Source: an uncultured Bacillota bacterium
GTDB taxonomy: Bacteria > Bacillota > Clostridia > Peptostreptococcales > Anaerovoracaceae
Direction: 5' to 3'
NCBI GenBank assembly: GCA_927441425.1
Contig: CAKMKG010000012.1
Location: forward strand, 1 to 36,889
Length of the DNA: 36,889 bases
Part shown: positions 1 to 7,239 of the stretch, one piece after another
How positions within the stretch are numbered: position 1 is the first letter of the stretch
Layout of the letters: every line of letters begins with the position of its first letter
Notes under the pieces: generated by a model
Databases searched by the model: none
The model's input: only the letters and a program-made list of their open reading frames with translations
What the model was told of the DNA's origin: nothing
Made by a program: the position numbers and the translations under genes

Positions 1-166
1 CATGACCAAGGAATACCATTCCAAATATGCAGATGTCAACCCCTATTTTGAGGAACTCTCTCACTTTGCAGATTGCATCATAAATGATACGGAATTTGAT
101 ATATCAACAGCTGAAGCAAAAGAAGCTGTCAATACCGTAAATAAGCTGTTAGAAAATATATTTTGA
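1..166 (+). CDS. Gfo/Idh/MocA-like oxidoreductase, C-terminal end (partial)
   Basis: Only the last 54 or so codons are in the window; the frame runs in from the left edge and stops at TGA 164-166. The visible tail contains PYFEELSHFADCI followed by an acidic/polar stretch, EAKEAVNTVNKLLENIF. This resembles the end of Gfo/Idh/MocA NAD(P)-dependent sugar dehydrogenases, where a 'hFxdCI...sgedA...' segment precedes a final helix. The ATG at position 2 could be an internal methionine. No N-terminal Rossmann region is visible, so the substrate cannot be judged. It converges on the hydrolase gene, with only 16 bases between the stop codons. The family call rests on a short tail and is tentative. 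Confidence 0.55.
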   Translation, partial: MTKEYHSKYADVNPYFEELSHFADCIINDTEFDISTAEAKEAVNTVNKLLENIF

Positions 167-180
167 TCCTGTGATCAAAA
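161..180. terminator. Short bidirectional hairpin between convergent genes
   Basis: TTTTGATC-ctgt-GATCAAAA forms an 8-bp perfect stem with a 4-nt loop. It overlaps the stop codon of the oxidoreductase fragment and ends 3 bases before the hydrolase stop. It is A/T-rich at its base and symmetric, so it could end transcription from both sides, but there is no long U tract. Confidence 0.4.
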
Positions 181-182
181 TA

Positions 183-1049
183 CTAAATTGTTTCGTTTCT
201 GCCCTGGAGGGAGTTTTTCACCCAGTCGATCATAGTTCTAATCACATCCATGCCATCAGATGTTTGACTGCCGTTATGGATTTCATGGTATAAGCCTTCC
301 CATTCGATATAGGTGCAGAGCTCCTGTTCCAGCGCAGCAATCCTTCTGCTGCCTTCGGGATCACAGATTTTATCAGCATCTCCCTGCATAAGTAAAAACG
401 GTCTAAGAGGACCGCTTCCCCTTATTTTCAAACTGTCGTCCAATAAGGCTGCTCCAATTTCGATACCCTCCAGTGCGGTTTTAACCGAAATTTTCCCATG
501 TCTCAAATGATGATTCGGCTGAAGATCTATGATATTCCTATTCCCCAAGGCTTCATCTTTTATTTCAGAATTCATTAGAAAATCGGGCTTTACCGTTGCC
601 ATCATTTTGGAAAACAGATACAAATATCTCGGAATCTTTCGCTGCAGGAGGATCCATGGTGATGTTACAATAAAACTTTGAGGTACGGTTCGGTGAAACC
701 CCCTTTTCCTGTAATCCAGCGTGATATTCCCGCCCATACTGTGTCCGTAGATGAAAATCGGCAGATCAGGATATTCGTCTTGGGTGAATTTTATGAGAAG
801 ATCGATGTCCTTGAAAATCAATTCTCTGGGTGATGTATGCCCTCTTTTTCCCAAGGAAAGCCCATGCCCTCGCAAATCCATGCCGACCATTGCGATTTCA
901 TTCTCCTTGAAAGCTTCTCCAATCCGGTCGTACCTTCCGGCGTGTTCACCGATTCCGTGTACCAGACAGACGACAGCCTTTGGCCGGGCTCCTTTCCATT
1001 CATATCCTATAAGATGATCTCCCCTATCCAGTTGAAAATTTCGATACAT
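183..1049 (-). CDS. Alpha/beta hydrolase, monoacylglycerol lipase / lysophospholipase-like
   Basis: A 288-residue serine hydrolase of the Hydrolase_4 / serine aminopeptidase S33-like fold. Visible in order are the oxyanion-hole region LVHGIGEHAGRY (about residues 29-40), DLRGHG (about 58-63), the nucleophile elbow GHSMGG (about 101-106, Ser the likely nucleophile), a probable acid Asp in LMQGDADKI, and a probable catalytic His in LYHEIHN near the C-terminus. There is no signal peptide or membrane segment, so it should be cytoplasmic. Family members cleave monoacylglycerols or lysophospholipids; the true substrate is unknown. The start is ATG 1049, with GGAGGG about 11 nt upstream. It is a single gene, divergent from the small zinc-ribbon gene. 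Confidence 0.85.
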   Translation of the reverse strand: MYRNFQLDRGDHLIGYEWKGARPKAVVCLVHGIGEHAGRYDRIGEAFKENEIAMVGMDLRGHGLSLGKRGHTSPRELIFKDIDLLIKFTQDEYPDLPIFIYGHSMGGNITLDYRKRGFHRTVPQSFIVTSPWILLQRKIPRYLYLFSKMMATVKPDFLMNSEIKDEALGNRNIIDLQPNHHLRHGKISVKTALEGIEIGAALLDDSLKIRGSGPLRPFLLMQGDADKICDPEGSRRIAALEQELCTYIEWEGLYHEIHNGSQTSDGMDVIRTMIDWVKNSLQGRNETI

Positions 1050-1133
1050 ATAGACAAAATCCCTCCATTATGATAAAAATTACATAAATTATTACATTTT
1101 AAGCACTACTTCTTACAATTCATCAACTAGCTG

Positions 1134-1162
1134 TTGATTTTTGTAAAACAAAGACATAAAAT
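1134..1162 (+). promoter_or_regulatory. Candidate sigma-A promoter for the zinc-ribbon gene
   Basis: TTGATT (1134-1139), a 17-nt spacer and TAAAAT (1157-1162) precede the small gene at 1241, giving a 5' leader of about 70 nt. The -35 overlaps the right arm of a short inverted repeat, ATCAAC-tagct-GTTGAT (1122-1138), which could be an operator. Inferred from consensus only. Confidence 0.4.
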
Positions 1163-1240
1163 GGAATTGCTCCTACAAAACACGGTCTGATTTCATTGTG
1201 AGGCATAAACGAATTCTCCTATAAAAAGGAAGTGGGTTAG

Positions 1241-1393
1241 ATGAAGGTTAAGAGTAATAAGATAGTTCGATATCAGATGAACAAAACAGGAGAATTTAGC
1301 TGCGCAATTTGCGGCGGGCTGGTCAACATTACCCGTTTTAAAAACGGATATATCTGTAACAGCTGCTTGCAGTACGTTAAATTACATTTATAG
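1241..1393 (+). CDS. Small zinc-ribbon protein (50 aa)
   Basis: A 50-codon frame from ATG 1241 to TAG 1391-1393, preceded by AAAAAGGAAG with about 8-9 nt spacing. The protein has two CxxC knuckles, CAIC (residues 21-24) and CNSC (39-42), 14 residues apart. That is the layout of a treble-clef or rubredoxin-like zinc ribbon, and the N-terminus is basic (MKVKSNKIVRYQ). The pattern is typical of tiny Zn-binding proteins that bind nucleic acid or a protein partner, but no specific family is recognised. It stands alone: divergent from the hydrolase, convergent with the flavin reductase, and followed by a good terminator hairpin. A good RBS, paired cysteine motifs and a terminator support it as a real gene missed by length cut-offs. 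Confidence 0.7.
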   Translation: MKVKSNKIVRYQMNKTGEFSCAICGGLVNITRFKNGYICNSCLQYVKLHL

Positions 1394-1471
1394 TGGAATC
1401 CCTTTCTCTCGGTAAACCATTTTTTTGTCTCGTTTTTCTCATAAGGCAATGAAATCCGGCTGTGGAAAAGG

Positions 1472-1497
1472 CTGATACGCACACGTATCAGTCTTTT
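1472..1497 (+). terminator. Rho-independent terminator (possibly bidirectional)
   Basis: CTGATACG-caca-CGTATCAG makes an 8-bp perfect stem (1472-1479 / 1484-1491), extended by weaker pairs and followed by TCTTTT on the plus strand. It lies between the zinc-ribbon gene and the flavin reductase stop at 1515. On the minus strand the stem is followed by CCTTTT, so it may also end the long minus-strand operon. Confidence 0.75.
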
Positions 1498-1514
1498 ATT
1501 ATCCAGAAGCGGCG

Positions 1515-2141
1515 TCAGCCTTTTTTATTGATTCCGGCACCTTTTTGGGCCTCGGCAGCAATTCTTTTCTTCGTTTTTGGCTTCATGACTGAAAAACCGA
1601 ATTTCCCGAGAGGCTTTTTTTGCAGTCCGAAATAATCTCCATGATTATAGCAGATCAGGCCCGCTCTTTCCAACTCCAACTTTCCCTTTTCGTTCAGAAG
1701 AGCGTCATCGGCATGCACTGCCAGAATATCAGCGACAAACATATCGTGGGAAGGATAGTGGTGCACTTCCTTTACTCTGCATTCGATATTGACCGGTGCC
1801 TCTTGTATCATTGGGCACTTTACAAACTGACCAGGCACAGGGGTTACCTTTTGATCCTTGAATTTATTGATATCACGTCCTGATTTTACCCCACAGTAAT
1901 CGGTGATTTGTGCAAGCTTTTCATTGCTGAGATTGATGACAAACTCACCACTCTTTTCAATGATCCCGTGGGAATGTCTTGATTTTCTCACAGAGATATA
2001 GGTCATCGGAGGTTCGGAATTCACGATTCCGGTCCAGGCAATGGTGATAATATTATACTCCGCTTCCGTCTCGCCGCAGGAGACCATGACGACGGGAACC
2101 GGATTTACCATCGTTCCCGGTTTAAAGGTTACTTTATTCAT
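1515..2141 (-). CDS. Flavin reductase-like / flavoredoxin family protein
   Basis: A 208-residue protein of the flavin-reductase-like FMN-binding split-barrel family. It begins MNKVTFKPGTMVNPVPVVMVSC and carries the typical ITIAWTGIVNSEPPMTYISVR stretch, in which the family binds FMN, followed by FVINL and an ICYNHGDYF segment near the C-terminus. Known members bind FMN and act as small redox carriers or NAD(P)H:flavin reductases; the partner here is unknown. The ATG at 2141 is preferred because GGAGG lies 8 nt upstream; the in-frame TTG at 2156 is part of that ribosome binding site. The start overlaps the last 8 bases of rluD, so the two genes are probably translationally coupled. It is the last gene of the minus-strand block. 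Confidence 0.85.
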   Translation of the reverse strand: MNKVTFKPGTMVNPVPVVMVSCGETEAEYNIITIAWTGIVNSEPPMTYISVRKSRHSHGIIEKSGEFVINLSNEKLAQITDYCGVKSGRDINKFKDQKVTPVPGQFVKCPMIQEAPVNIECRVKEVHHYPSHDMFVADILAVHADDALLNEKGKLELERAGLICYNHGDYFGLQKKPLGKFGFSVMKPKTKKRIAAEAQKGAGINKKG

Positions 2142-3072
2142 TGATCGTACCTCCAAGCTTCTTGATCACATTGATGAATTCTTGAGGCAGAGGGCTTTCA
2201 AATTCCATATACTTACCCGTTTTCGGATGATGAAAGCCCAGTAGTTTTGCATGGAGCATCTGCGTTTCTACACCCAGAATCATTTTCTTCGGACCGTAAA
2301 CAGCGTCACCCAGGAGAGGGTGGTTGATATGATTCATATGAACCCTGATTTGATGGGTTCTTCCCGTCTCTAAACGGGCCTCAATATAGGTAAATGATCC
2401 AAACCGCTGCAATACCTTGTAATGGGTGACCGCTACCTTGCTGTTCAGCTGGGTTACGGCCATCTTCATTCTATTTTTGGGGTCTCTTCCGATGGGGGCA
2501 TTCACTGTCCCCTCATCCTGTTGGAAATTATGGTATACGATGGCGCGATAGGCCCGCGTGATGCTGTGGGCAGCAAGCTGCTCCGCCAGACTGCGGTGGG
2601 CAGCGTCGTTTTTCGCGATCATCAGCAAGCCGCTGGTATCCTTATCGATCCGATGGACAATGCCGGGTCGGATCACTCCGTTGATGGAGGAAAGGCTCCT
2701 GCAGTGATACAGGATGGCATTGACCAGGGTTCCTGTGTAATTGCCGGCGGCAGGATGCACCACCATGCCCTTTGGTTTGTTGACCACCAGAACATCCTCA
2801 TCCTCATAAACGATATCAATTGGAATATCCTCTGGGATTACATTTAAATGGACCGGTTCCGGAATCGTGATCTTGATCGTATCGCCGGTCTTCACCTTAT
2901 ATTTTTTTGAACCAGCAATCGCTCCGTTGACCTCAACCCGGCCGATATCGATGAGCTTCTGGATGTGGCTCCGGGAGACTTCTTCTATAATGAGAGAGAG
3001 GACCACATCAAGTCTGGTCCCCTTCTGTTCTTCTTCAACGATAAATTCAAATGTATTATGATCCTTTTCCAT
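2134..3072 (-). CDS. rluD: RluA/RluD-family 23S rRNA pseudouridine synthase
   Basis: A 312-residue pseudouridine synthase. The N-terminus is an S4-like RNA-binding domain (about residues 10-70, GTRLDVVLSLIIEEVSRSHIQKLI... VEVNG). The catalytic domain contains VVNKPKGMVVHPA, then GIVHRIDKDTSGLLMIAKN, in which the Asp of HRIDKDTSG is the conserved nucleophile, and ETGRTHQIRVHM. Family enzymes convert uridines to pseudouridine in 23S rRNA; orthologues beside lspA (YlyB in Bacillus) are usually assigned this role. The ATG at 3072 is preferred, with GAGGAA about 8-9 nt upstream, giving an 8-nt overlap with the end of lspA. An alternative TTG start at 3096 would add 8 residues. The exact target uridine is not known. 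Confidence 0.92.
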   Translation of the reverse strand: MEKDHNTFEFIVEEEQKGTRLDVVLSLIIEEVSRSHIQKLIDIGRVEVNGAIAGSKKYKVKTGDTIKITIPEPVHLNVIPEDIPIDIVYEDEDVLVVNKPKGMVVHPAAGNYTGTLVNAILYHCRSLSSINGVIRPGIVHRIDKDTSGLLMIAKNDAAHRSLAEQLAAHSITRAYRAIVYHNFQQDEGTVNAPIGRDPKNRMKMAVTQLNSKVAVTHYKVLQRFGSFTYIEARLETGRTHQIRVHMNHINHPLLGDAVYGPKKMILGVETQMLHAKLLGFHHPKTGKYMEFESPLPQEFINVIKKLGGTINE

Positions 3073-3076
3073 TTCC

Positions 3077-3583
3077 CTATTCCTCGGAACTATCAATTTC
3101 TTTTGATCCTCCGTCCAGGATCAAATTTTGCTGTTTCTCCCTGCTGAGCTTCGGTTCAATCAAAAACATGTAAAGCACCAGTAAGCCACACCCTACGCAG
3201 ACAGAAATGTCCGCCACGTTAAAAATGGGCCAGATACGAATATCCAAGAAATCAACAACATACCCGTTCATGGCTCGGTCAATCAGGTTCCCAATCCCGC
3301 CGGCAACGATGAGCGAAAGGCTCAGAAGCAAGCACCAATGATCCTTTTTATGTTTTTTAATTAAATAGATTAAAACGACAGTAATGACGATGAGCTGCAT
3401 TGTAATTAAAAATATGGTTTTATTCTGAAACAGACTGAAGGCAGCTCCGCTGTTATGGATATATGTGATATGAAGTATTCCATCAATCAAAGGAATGGAA
3501 CGATTCAACTCAAAGTTGGCCTGAATCAGATATTTGACCAGTTGATCAAGTGCCACGATGACAGCAATGATGATAAAAAACAA
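3077..3583 (-). CDS. lspA: Lipoprotein signal peptidase (SPase II)
   Basis: A 168-residue integral membrane aspartic protease that cleaves prolipoprotein signal peptides after lipidation. About four hydrophobic segments are visible. The conserved elements are DQLVKYLI near the N-terminus, HNSGAAFSLF, GGIGNLIDR (first catalytic Asp) and VVDFLDI...FNVADISV (second catalytic Asp). The start is TTG 3583, with AAGGGG 6-7 nt upstream. The C-terminal tail (EPKLSREKQQNL...) is longer and more charged than the shortest members but still ordinary. The gene lies between divIVA and rluD; the lspA-rluD pairing is widespread in Bacillota. Confidence 0.95.
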   Translation of the reverse strand: MFFIIIAVIVALDQLVKYLIQANFELNRSIPLIDGILHITYIHNSGAAFSLFQNKTIFLITMQLIVITVVLIYLIKKHKKDHWCLLLSLSLIVAGGIGNLIDRAMNGYVVDFLDIRIWPIFNVADISVCVGCGLLVLYMFLIEPKLSREKQQNLILDGGSKEIDSSEE

Positions 3584-3597
3584 TCTTTAACCCCTTC

Positions 3598-4170
3598 TCA
3601 TTCTCTTAAATTTGCAATGGTTGCCTTCCCATAAGTAACCTTTTCTTGTGCTATGACCCTAGTTTCTGTGTAGGTTTTCCCGTCTGTATAATTTTTCAGT
3701 TCATCCATATCCCGGTCGGCAAAAAGCTCTGCGCTTAAACTATCGAATTTCTCAAGCTCCGATTCCAGCAAGCTTCTGTATCTGGTACGAAATATATTCA
3801 ACCGGTTTCTTGTGTTTACCATTTCTTCGTTCAGCCGCTCAATGGAATCCTTGGCCTCTCTCTGAATCAGCTGGGCATCCAGCTCTGCATTTTTCAATAG
3901 AATCTCAGCTCGTTTTTCTGCGCTGGTGGAAATATCACCCATCAGAGCCTTTGCTGCTTCAAGAGTTTTCAGCACAGTCCCTTCCGAATTTCGATATCGC
4001 TCCACTTCCGTGGAAAGGCTCTTCACCTGGTCCTTCAACCTGCGGTTTTCTTCAAGCATTTTTTCCAAGTCCAGAGTCAAAAGATCAAGAAAACCATCAA
4101 CCTCTTCTTCCTTGTATCCCCGTACAACTTTCGGAAATTGTTTGTTTTGGATATCTAAAGGAGTAATCAT
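3598..4170 (-). CDS. divIVA: DivIVA-family cell division / polarity protein
   Basis: A 190-residue coiled-coil protein. The N-terminal MITPLDIQNKQFPKVVRGYKE region matches the DivIVA membrane-binding domain, with the conserved F of the family in place. It is followed by a long heptad-type coiled coil (about residues 25-150: LDLEKMLEENRRLKDQVKSL and onward). Family members sense negative membrane curvature, oligomerise at septa and poles, and organise division or envelope synthesis. The C-terminus is less helical (YTDGKTYTETRVIAQEK). It is encoded with sepF and yggT, the conserved division block. Start ATG 4170 has an AGGAGG-like ribosome binding site (GGAGGCAAAAAA). The ylmH gene often found between yggT and divIVA is absent; only about 48 bases separate yggT from divIVA. 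Confidence 0.93.
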   Translation of the reverse strand: MITPLDIQNKQFPKVVRGYKEEEVDGFLDLLTLDLEKMLEENRRLKDQVKSLSTEVERYRNSEGTVLKTLEAAKALMGDISTSAEKRAEILLKNAELDAQLIQREAKDSIERLNEEMVNTRNRLNIFRTRYRSLLESELEKFDSLSAELFADRDMDELKNYTDGKTYTETRVIAQEKVTYGKATIANLRE

Positions 4171-4218
4171 TTTTTTGCCTCCTAGCGTATGGATTTAGCC
4201 GATTTCTCATCGACACAT

Positions 4219-4503
4219 CTAGAACATAAGCATCCTTAAAATATTTATGATGATACTATTGATCACGGATAATCCGATAATTGCTAAAATCGGAGAGAAA
4301 TCTATGGTTCCTCCCATGCCGAATCTGGTAAGCAGATTTCTGCAGGGTGAGAGAATCGGGTCCGTAATCTGGATGATTGCAGAATATACCTTATATAAGC
4401 CGCTGTAAGGATTTCTTACAAACCAACTCAGAATCGCTCTGCCCAGAATTAGGTATACCAGAATTTGAAAAAATGTATTGATCGCATTCATTAAGATTAT
4501 CAT
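4219..4503 (-). CDS. YggT family membrane protein
   Basis: A 94-residue protein with two hydrophobic segments (about residues 5-25 and 68-92) bracketing a polar loop that includes GRAILSWFVRNPYSGLYKVYSAIIQITDPILSPCRNLL, the hallmark of the YggT/YlmG family. Such proteins sit in the membrane and are linked genetically to division and, in other organisms, to osmotic or envelope functions; the biochemical role is unknown. The ATG at 4503 is chosen because GGAG lies about 9 nt upstream; the TTG at 4518 is part of that site. It begins 5 bases after the sepF stop, so it is cotranscribed with sepF. Confidence 0.9.
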   Translation of the reverse strand: MIILMNAINTFFQILVYLILGRAILSWFVRNPYSGLYKVYSAIIQITDPILSPCRNLLTRFGMGGTIDFSPILAIIGLSVINSIIINILRMLMF

Positions 4504-4508
4504 ATTTA

Positions 4509-5024
4509 TTATCTCCAAACATTCTTAGGTGATCCACTGAAATCGATGCCCTTTTGGTCTATATTTGCTGATACATCGACATTCTCCGGTGCAAATATAA
4601 ATATATTATTAGCAACCTTTTGAACATTGCCGTTTAATGCATATGTAGCTCCGCTCAGAAAGTCGAAAATTTTTCTGGCATTGTCTGATTCCACTTTTTC
4701 AAGGTTAATAATAACGGGTTTTTTTGCTTTTAAATTATCCACAAGCTTCGGACATTCATCAAAGCTTTTTGGCTCAATGACAACCATTTTAAACTGGTTC
4801 GCATTTGGCGTGGTGCTCTTGTTTTGTATCGGCAGGACTCTGTTGTCCCTTCCGTCCTTGCTATCTTTGCTGTCGTTCCTAGATGACAAGTAGGAACCTC
4901 TCGGATCCATCGGCTTTCTCTCCAGCGATGAAGATGCTGCAGGAACATCGTCCGGCTGCTCATCCTCTTCTATTTCTTCAATACCAATTAATGTTTTCAG
5001 TTTATAAAATAAACCTTCTCCCAT
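4509..5024 (-). CDS. sepF: Cell division protein SepF
   Basis: A 171-residue cytosolic division protein. It has an amphipathic N-terminus (MGEGLFYKLKTLIGI), typical of SepF membrane anchoring, a low-complexity charged linker (about residues 15-75), and then the SepF core: KMVVIEPKSFDECPKLVDNL, KPVIINLEKV, ARKIFDFLSGATYALNGNVQKV and NIFIFAPENVDVS. Known SepF forms rings or arcs that bundle FtsZ and tether it to the membrane. Start ATG 5024 has an excellent GGAGGAAGG site. It lies between yggS and yggT in the conserved Bacillota order. Confidence 0.95.
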   Translation of the reverse strand: MGEGLFYKLKTLIGIEEIEEDEQPDDVPAASSSLERKPMDPRGSYLSSRNDSKDSKDGRDNRVLPIQNKSTTPNANQFKMVVIEPKSFDECPKLVDNLKAKKPVIINLEKVESDNARKIFDFLSGATYALNGNVQKVANNIFIFAPENVDVSANIDQKGIDFSGSPKNVWR

Positions 5025-5084
5025 TTTCCTTCCTCCTCTTATCGTTCCTCAATTTATTAATCTTCCGTTTCGTATTCTTTTCTA

Positions 5085-5789
5085 TTAAACCTGTTTATTG
5101 TTATTTCTTTCTCCAAAGATTGCAGTCCCAACCCGAATCAAATTGGAACCTTCTAGAATCGCAGCCTCATAATCGTGTGACATTCCCATGGATAGATATT
5201 TGAAATCCATTTTGGGGTGTGAAAGCAACGCATATTTATCATATAGCGCTTTTACCTCGCGGAAATACACTCGTACATCTTCCTGATTATCCTCAAAGGG
5301 TGCGATACACATTAGCCCTCTGATTCTGATATTCGGGCAGTGCTTCACTATGTCTTCGATTAGTTTTCCCGTTTCTTCCGTAGTAATTCCGAATTTACTT
5401 TCTTCCCGGGCCGCATTGACCTGAACTAGAATATCCATTCCTGCTCCATGTTGAGCGGCACGCCGGTCGATCTCCTCAGCCAGCTTGAAGGAGTCAACGG
5501 AATGAATCATCGACACCTTATCAATAATATATTTTACCTTATTTCTCTGCAAATGTCCAATCATATGCCAGCGAACTGGTTTTACGGCTTCAAACTTGTC
5601 CATGATCTCCTGAACCTTATTTTCCCCGATATCAGTGATCCCTGCGTCGATGGCTTCATTGATTTCATCCACCATTCTTGTTTTCGTCACTGCAACCAAA
5701 AGGACTTCCCCGGGCCGACCTCCGACTTTACCTGCAATTTCATCCTTATTCCTATTGATCGCTTCTATATTTTCCTTGATCATACCCAT
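5085..5789 (-). CDS. yggS: YggS-family PLP-binding homeostasis protein
   Basis: A 234-residue PLP-binding protein with a single-domain alanine-racemase-like TIM barrel. The PLP lysine is in LLVAVTKTR (about residue 36). Other family marks are IGENKVQE, WHMIGHLQRNKVK, VQVNAAREESKFG, IRGLMCIAP and KYLSMGMSHDYEAAI, plus the final GTAIFG. These proteins buffer cellular pyridoxal 5'-phosphate and affect amino acid and keto-acid pools; no catalytic activity is established. Start ATG 5789 has GGGGAGGGG upstream. It is in the sepF block; the bases between its start and the upstream adaptor gene hold a small hairpin with a U run. Confidence 0.95.
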   Translation of the reverse strand: MGMIKENIEAINRNKDEIAGKVGGRPGEVLLVAVTKTRMVDEINEAIDAGITDIGENKVQEIMDKFEAVKPVRWHMIGHLQRNKVKYIIDKVSMIHSVDSFKLAEEIDRRAAQHGAGMDILVQVNAAREESKFGITTEETGKLIEDIVKHCPNIRIRGLMCIAPFEDNQEDVRVYFREVKALYDKYALLSHPKMDFKYLSMGMSHDYEAAILEGSNLIRVGTAIFGERNNNKQV

Positions 5790-5823
5790 TGCCTTCTGCC
5801 TTTCCCCTCCCCTAATATTCTAT

Positions 5824-5847
5824 AAAACCGATTTGAAATCAATCGGT
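5824..5847 (-). terminator. Weak intra-operon terminator/attenuator hairpin
   Basis: Read on the minus strand, ACCGATT (5847-5841), a 7-nt loop and AATCGGT (5833-5827) form a 7-bp stem followed by TTT. It lies between the HlyD-like gene and yggS, so it could partly reduce transcription into the division genes. The stem is short, so this is tentative. Confidence 0.35.
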
Positions 5848-5898
5848 AGCACCGTGCCGAGAGTATTCTCAAATCCCACTGAAAATGCTTTTTGAAGT

Positions 5899-7092
5899 TT
5901 AATTCGGTTTTTTTAATATTTCATCATAGATGTTCACCGTCTCGACCTTGGCAGCACCGTCATCGGTGTAGAAGTAAGAAACCTCAACCAAGGACCATTC
6001 TCCATCACTCGTAACAATTTTTACAGGCTTAAAGACGTACTCACCACTTTTATCCTTGACAAAAACTCCTGGCTGACCGTCCTTTGATGTAATGCTTTCA
6101 TTTTCAATGATCAGGCCACTGTAGTCAGAGGTAATCACTTCTGCGTCAATTACTCTAATCTGGGCGAACTCCTCATAGTATCTGTTAAATTCCATAATGA
6201 CCAGCCATCGGCCATTGTCATCATGGATATCATAAATCATCCCGTCAACCTGCCCCAAGGGAAGATTAATCGTCGCCTTTTTTCCTTTTTCATATTTCAC
6301 GATATTCTCCGGTGCAACCCAGAATGCAGCATACCATTTCTTGTTATCTACAATTTTATATAAGGGTTCCGTTGACAGTGTCGTATCTCTGGCTATATTC
6401 TGAACCTCGATATTCAATCCCTGAACCTTATCTCTGCTCAACAGCGCCATGTTTTCGGGAGAAAATTCCGACTCATAACCGTCAACATAATAGCTGATGA
6501 TTCCATTTGTCTGACTGATATAATTTTCCGGCATAATACCCGACGCGTTAACGGATTTGTTCTGTTTGATGATTTCCTCTTTTGCGTTTTGGTCGGTTGC
6601 CTCTATGTAATCCTTCTTTTGGTTAAGCCTTTGTATCTGCTGCTCCATTCTACCCGCCAGCTCCGTCTCTCCCGCTTTCATAGCGACATCACGATCATTT
6701 AGCAGCTTTGCAATCTGCGTTCTGATTTTCTTGATATCATCACTGAAAAGGCTATCCCCGCCGTTGAATCGGGAGATCCGTTCCAATATCTTTTGGTAGC
6801 TGCTTTCTTTCTCACTCTGGACTCCTGAAGTGATATCAAGGATCATCACGCCTTTTCTGACCTGCTCCCCCTCTTGTACATAATAATGAATGCTGCCAGA
6901 TTTATTTGCAAAAAAAACTGTCTCATTCCTTATAATATAAGCCGTAACCTGATCGGTTACCTGCAGACTGCCGTATTCGATGATCTCCGTCTTTTTCAGC
7001 GCACCGGTAACGTGGGGGAATACATAGATTATGATAAAAAGGATGGCTAAGGTTGTGCAGAATAATATTACAATTCTTTTTTTGTTTCTCAT
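5899..7092 (-). CDS. HlyD-like membrane fusion / adaptor protein in the sepF cluster
   Basis: A 397-residue protein with one N-terminal membrane segment (about residues 6-30) and an extracytoplasmic remainder. A lipoyl/barrel-sandwich half-motif, NKSGSIHYYVQEGEQVRKG (about 62-81), is followed by a polar helical hairpin (about 115-185, KIRTQIAKLLNDRDVAM and similar heptads). The second half-motif is GIISYYVDGYES, and a beta-rich C-terminal domain follows. This is the domain order of HlyD/membrane-fusion adaptors, yet no ABC or RND partner is encoded nearby. Related genes are found beside yggS-sepF in other Clostridia, which suggests an envelope or division role rather than export; that is inference. 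Start ATG 7092 has GGAGG at a longish 12-nt spacing. It is the first gene after a strong promoter. Confidence 0.75.
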   Translation of the reverse strand: MRNKKRIVILFCTTLAILFIIIYVFPHVTGALKKTEIIEYGSLQVTDQVTAYIIRNETVFFANKSGSIHYYVQEGEQVRKGVMILDITSGVQSEKESSYQKILERISRFNGGDSLFSDDIKKIRTQIAKLLNDRDVAMKAGETELAGRMEQQIQRLNQKKDYIEATDQNAKEEIIKQNKSVNASGIMPENYISQTNGIISYYVDGYESEFSPENMALLSRDKVQGLNIEVQNIARDTTLSTEPLYKIVDNKKWYAAFWVAPENIVKYEKGKKATINLPLGQVDGMIYDIHDDNGRWLVIMEFNRYYEEFAQIRVIDAEVITSDYSGLIIENESITSKDGQPGVFVKDKSGEYVFKPVKIVTSDGEWSLVEVSYFYTDDGAAKVETVNIYDEILKKPN

Positions 7093-7184
7093 GATCGGTC
7101 TCTACCTCCGCAAACCTTTTGCCCGATTCTATTTGTCCAGAACAAATCATTTTTTCTTTTCATTTTTTTGTTCTTCAGACCCTA

Positions 7185-7213
7185 ATTATATAGGAATATC
7201 CGCGCAATTACAA
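7185..7213 (-). promoter_or_regulatory. Sigma-A promoter for the adaptor-yggS-sepF-divIVA operon
   Basis: On the minus strand, TTGTAA (7213-7208), a 17-nt spacer and TATAAT (7190-7185) form a near-consensus promoter. It lies just downstream of the trmD stop (7240) and about 95 nt upstream of the HlyD-like start. It would let the division/lspA block be expressed separately from the ffh-trmD block. Confidence 0.7.
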
Positions 7214-7239
7214 CTGTCAGCAGTAAATAACAGCCATCA

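Noticed and set aside
1118..1138. Strong operator between the hydrolase and zinc-ribbon genes
   Set aside because: ATCAAC/GTTGAT arms are only 6 bp in an A/T-rich gap; noted with the promoter but not called as a separate feature.
7140..7178. Terminator between trmD and the HlyD-like gene
   Set aside because: AGAACAAA/TTTGTTCT arms enclose about 20 nt and have almost no GC; unlikely to be stable.
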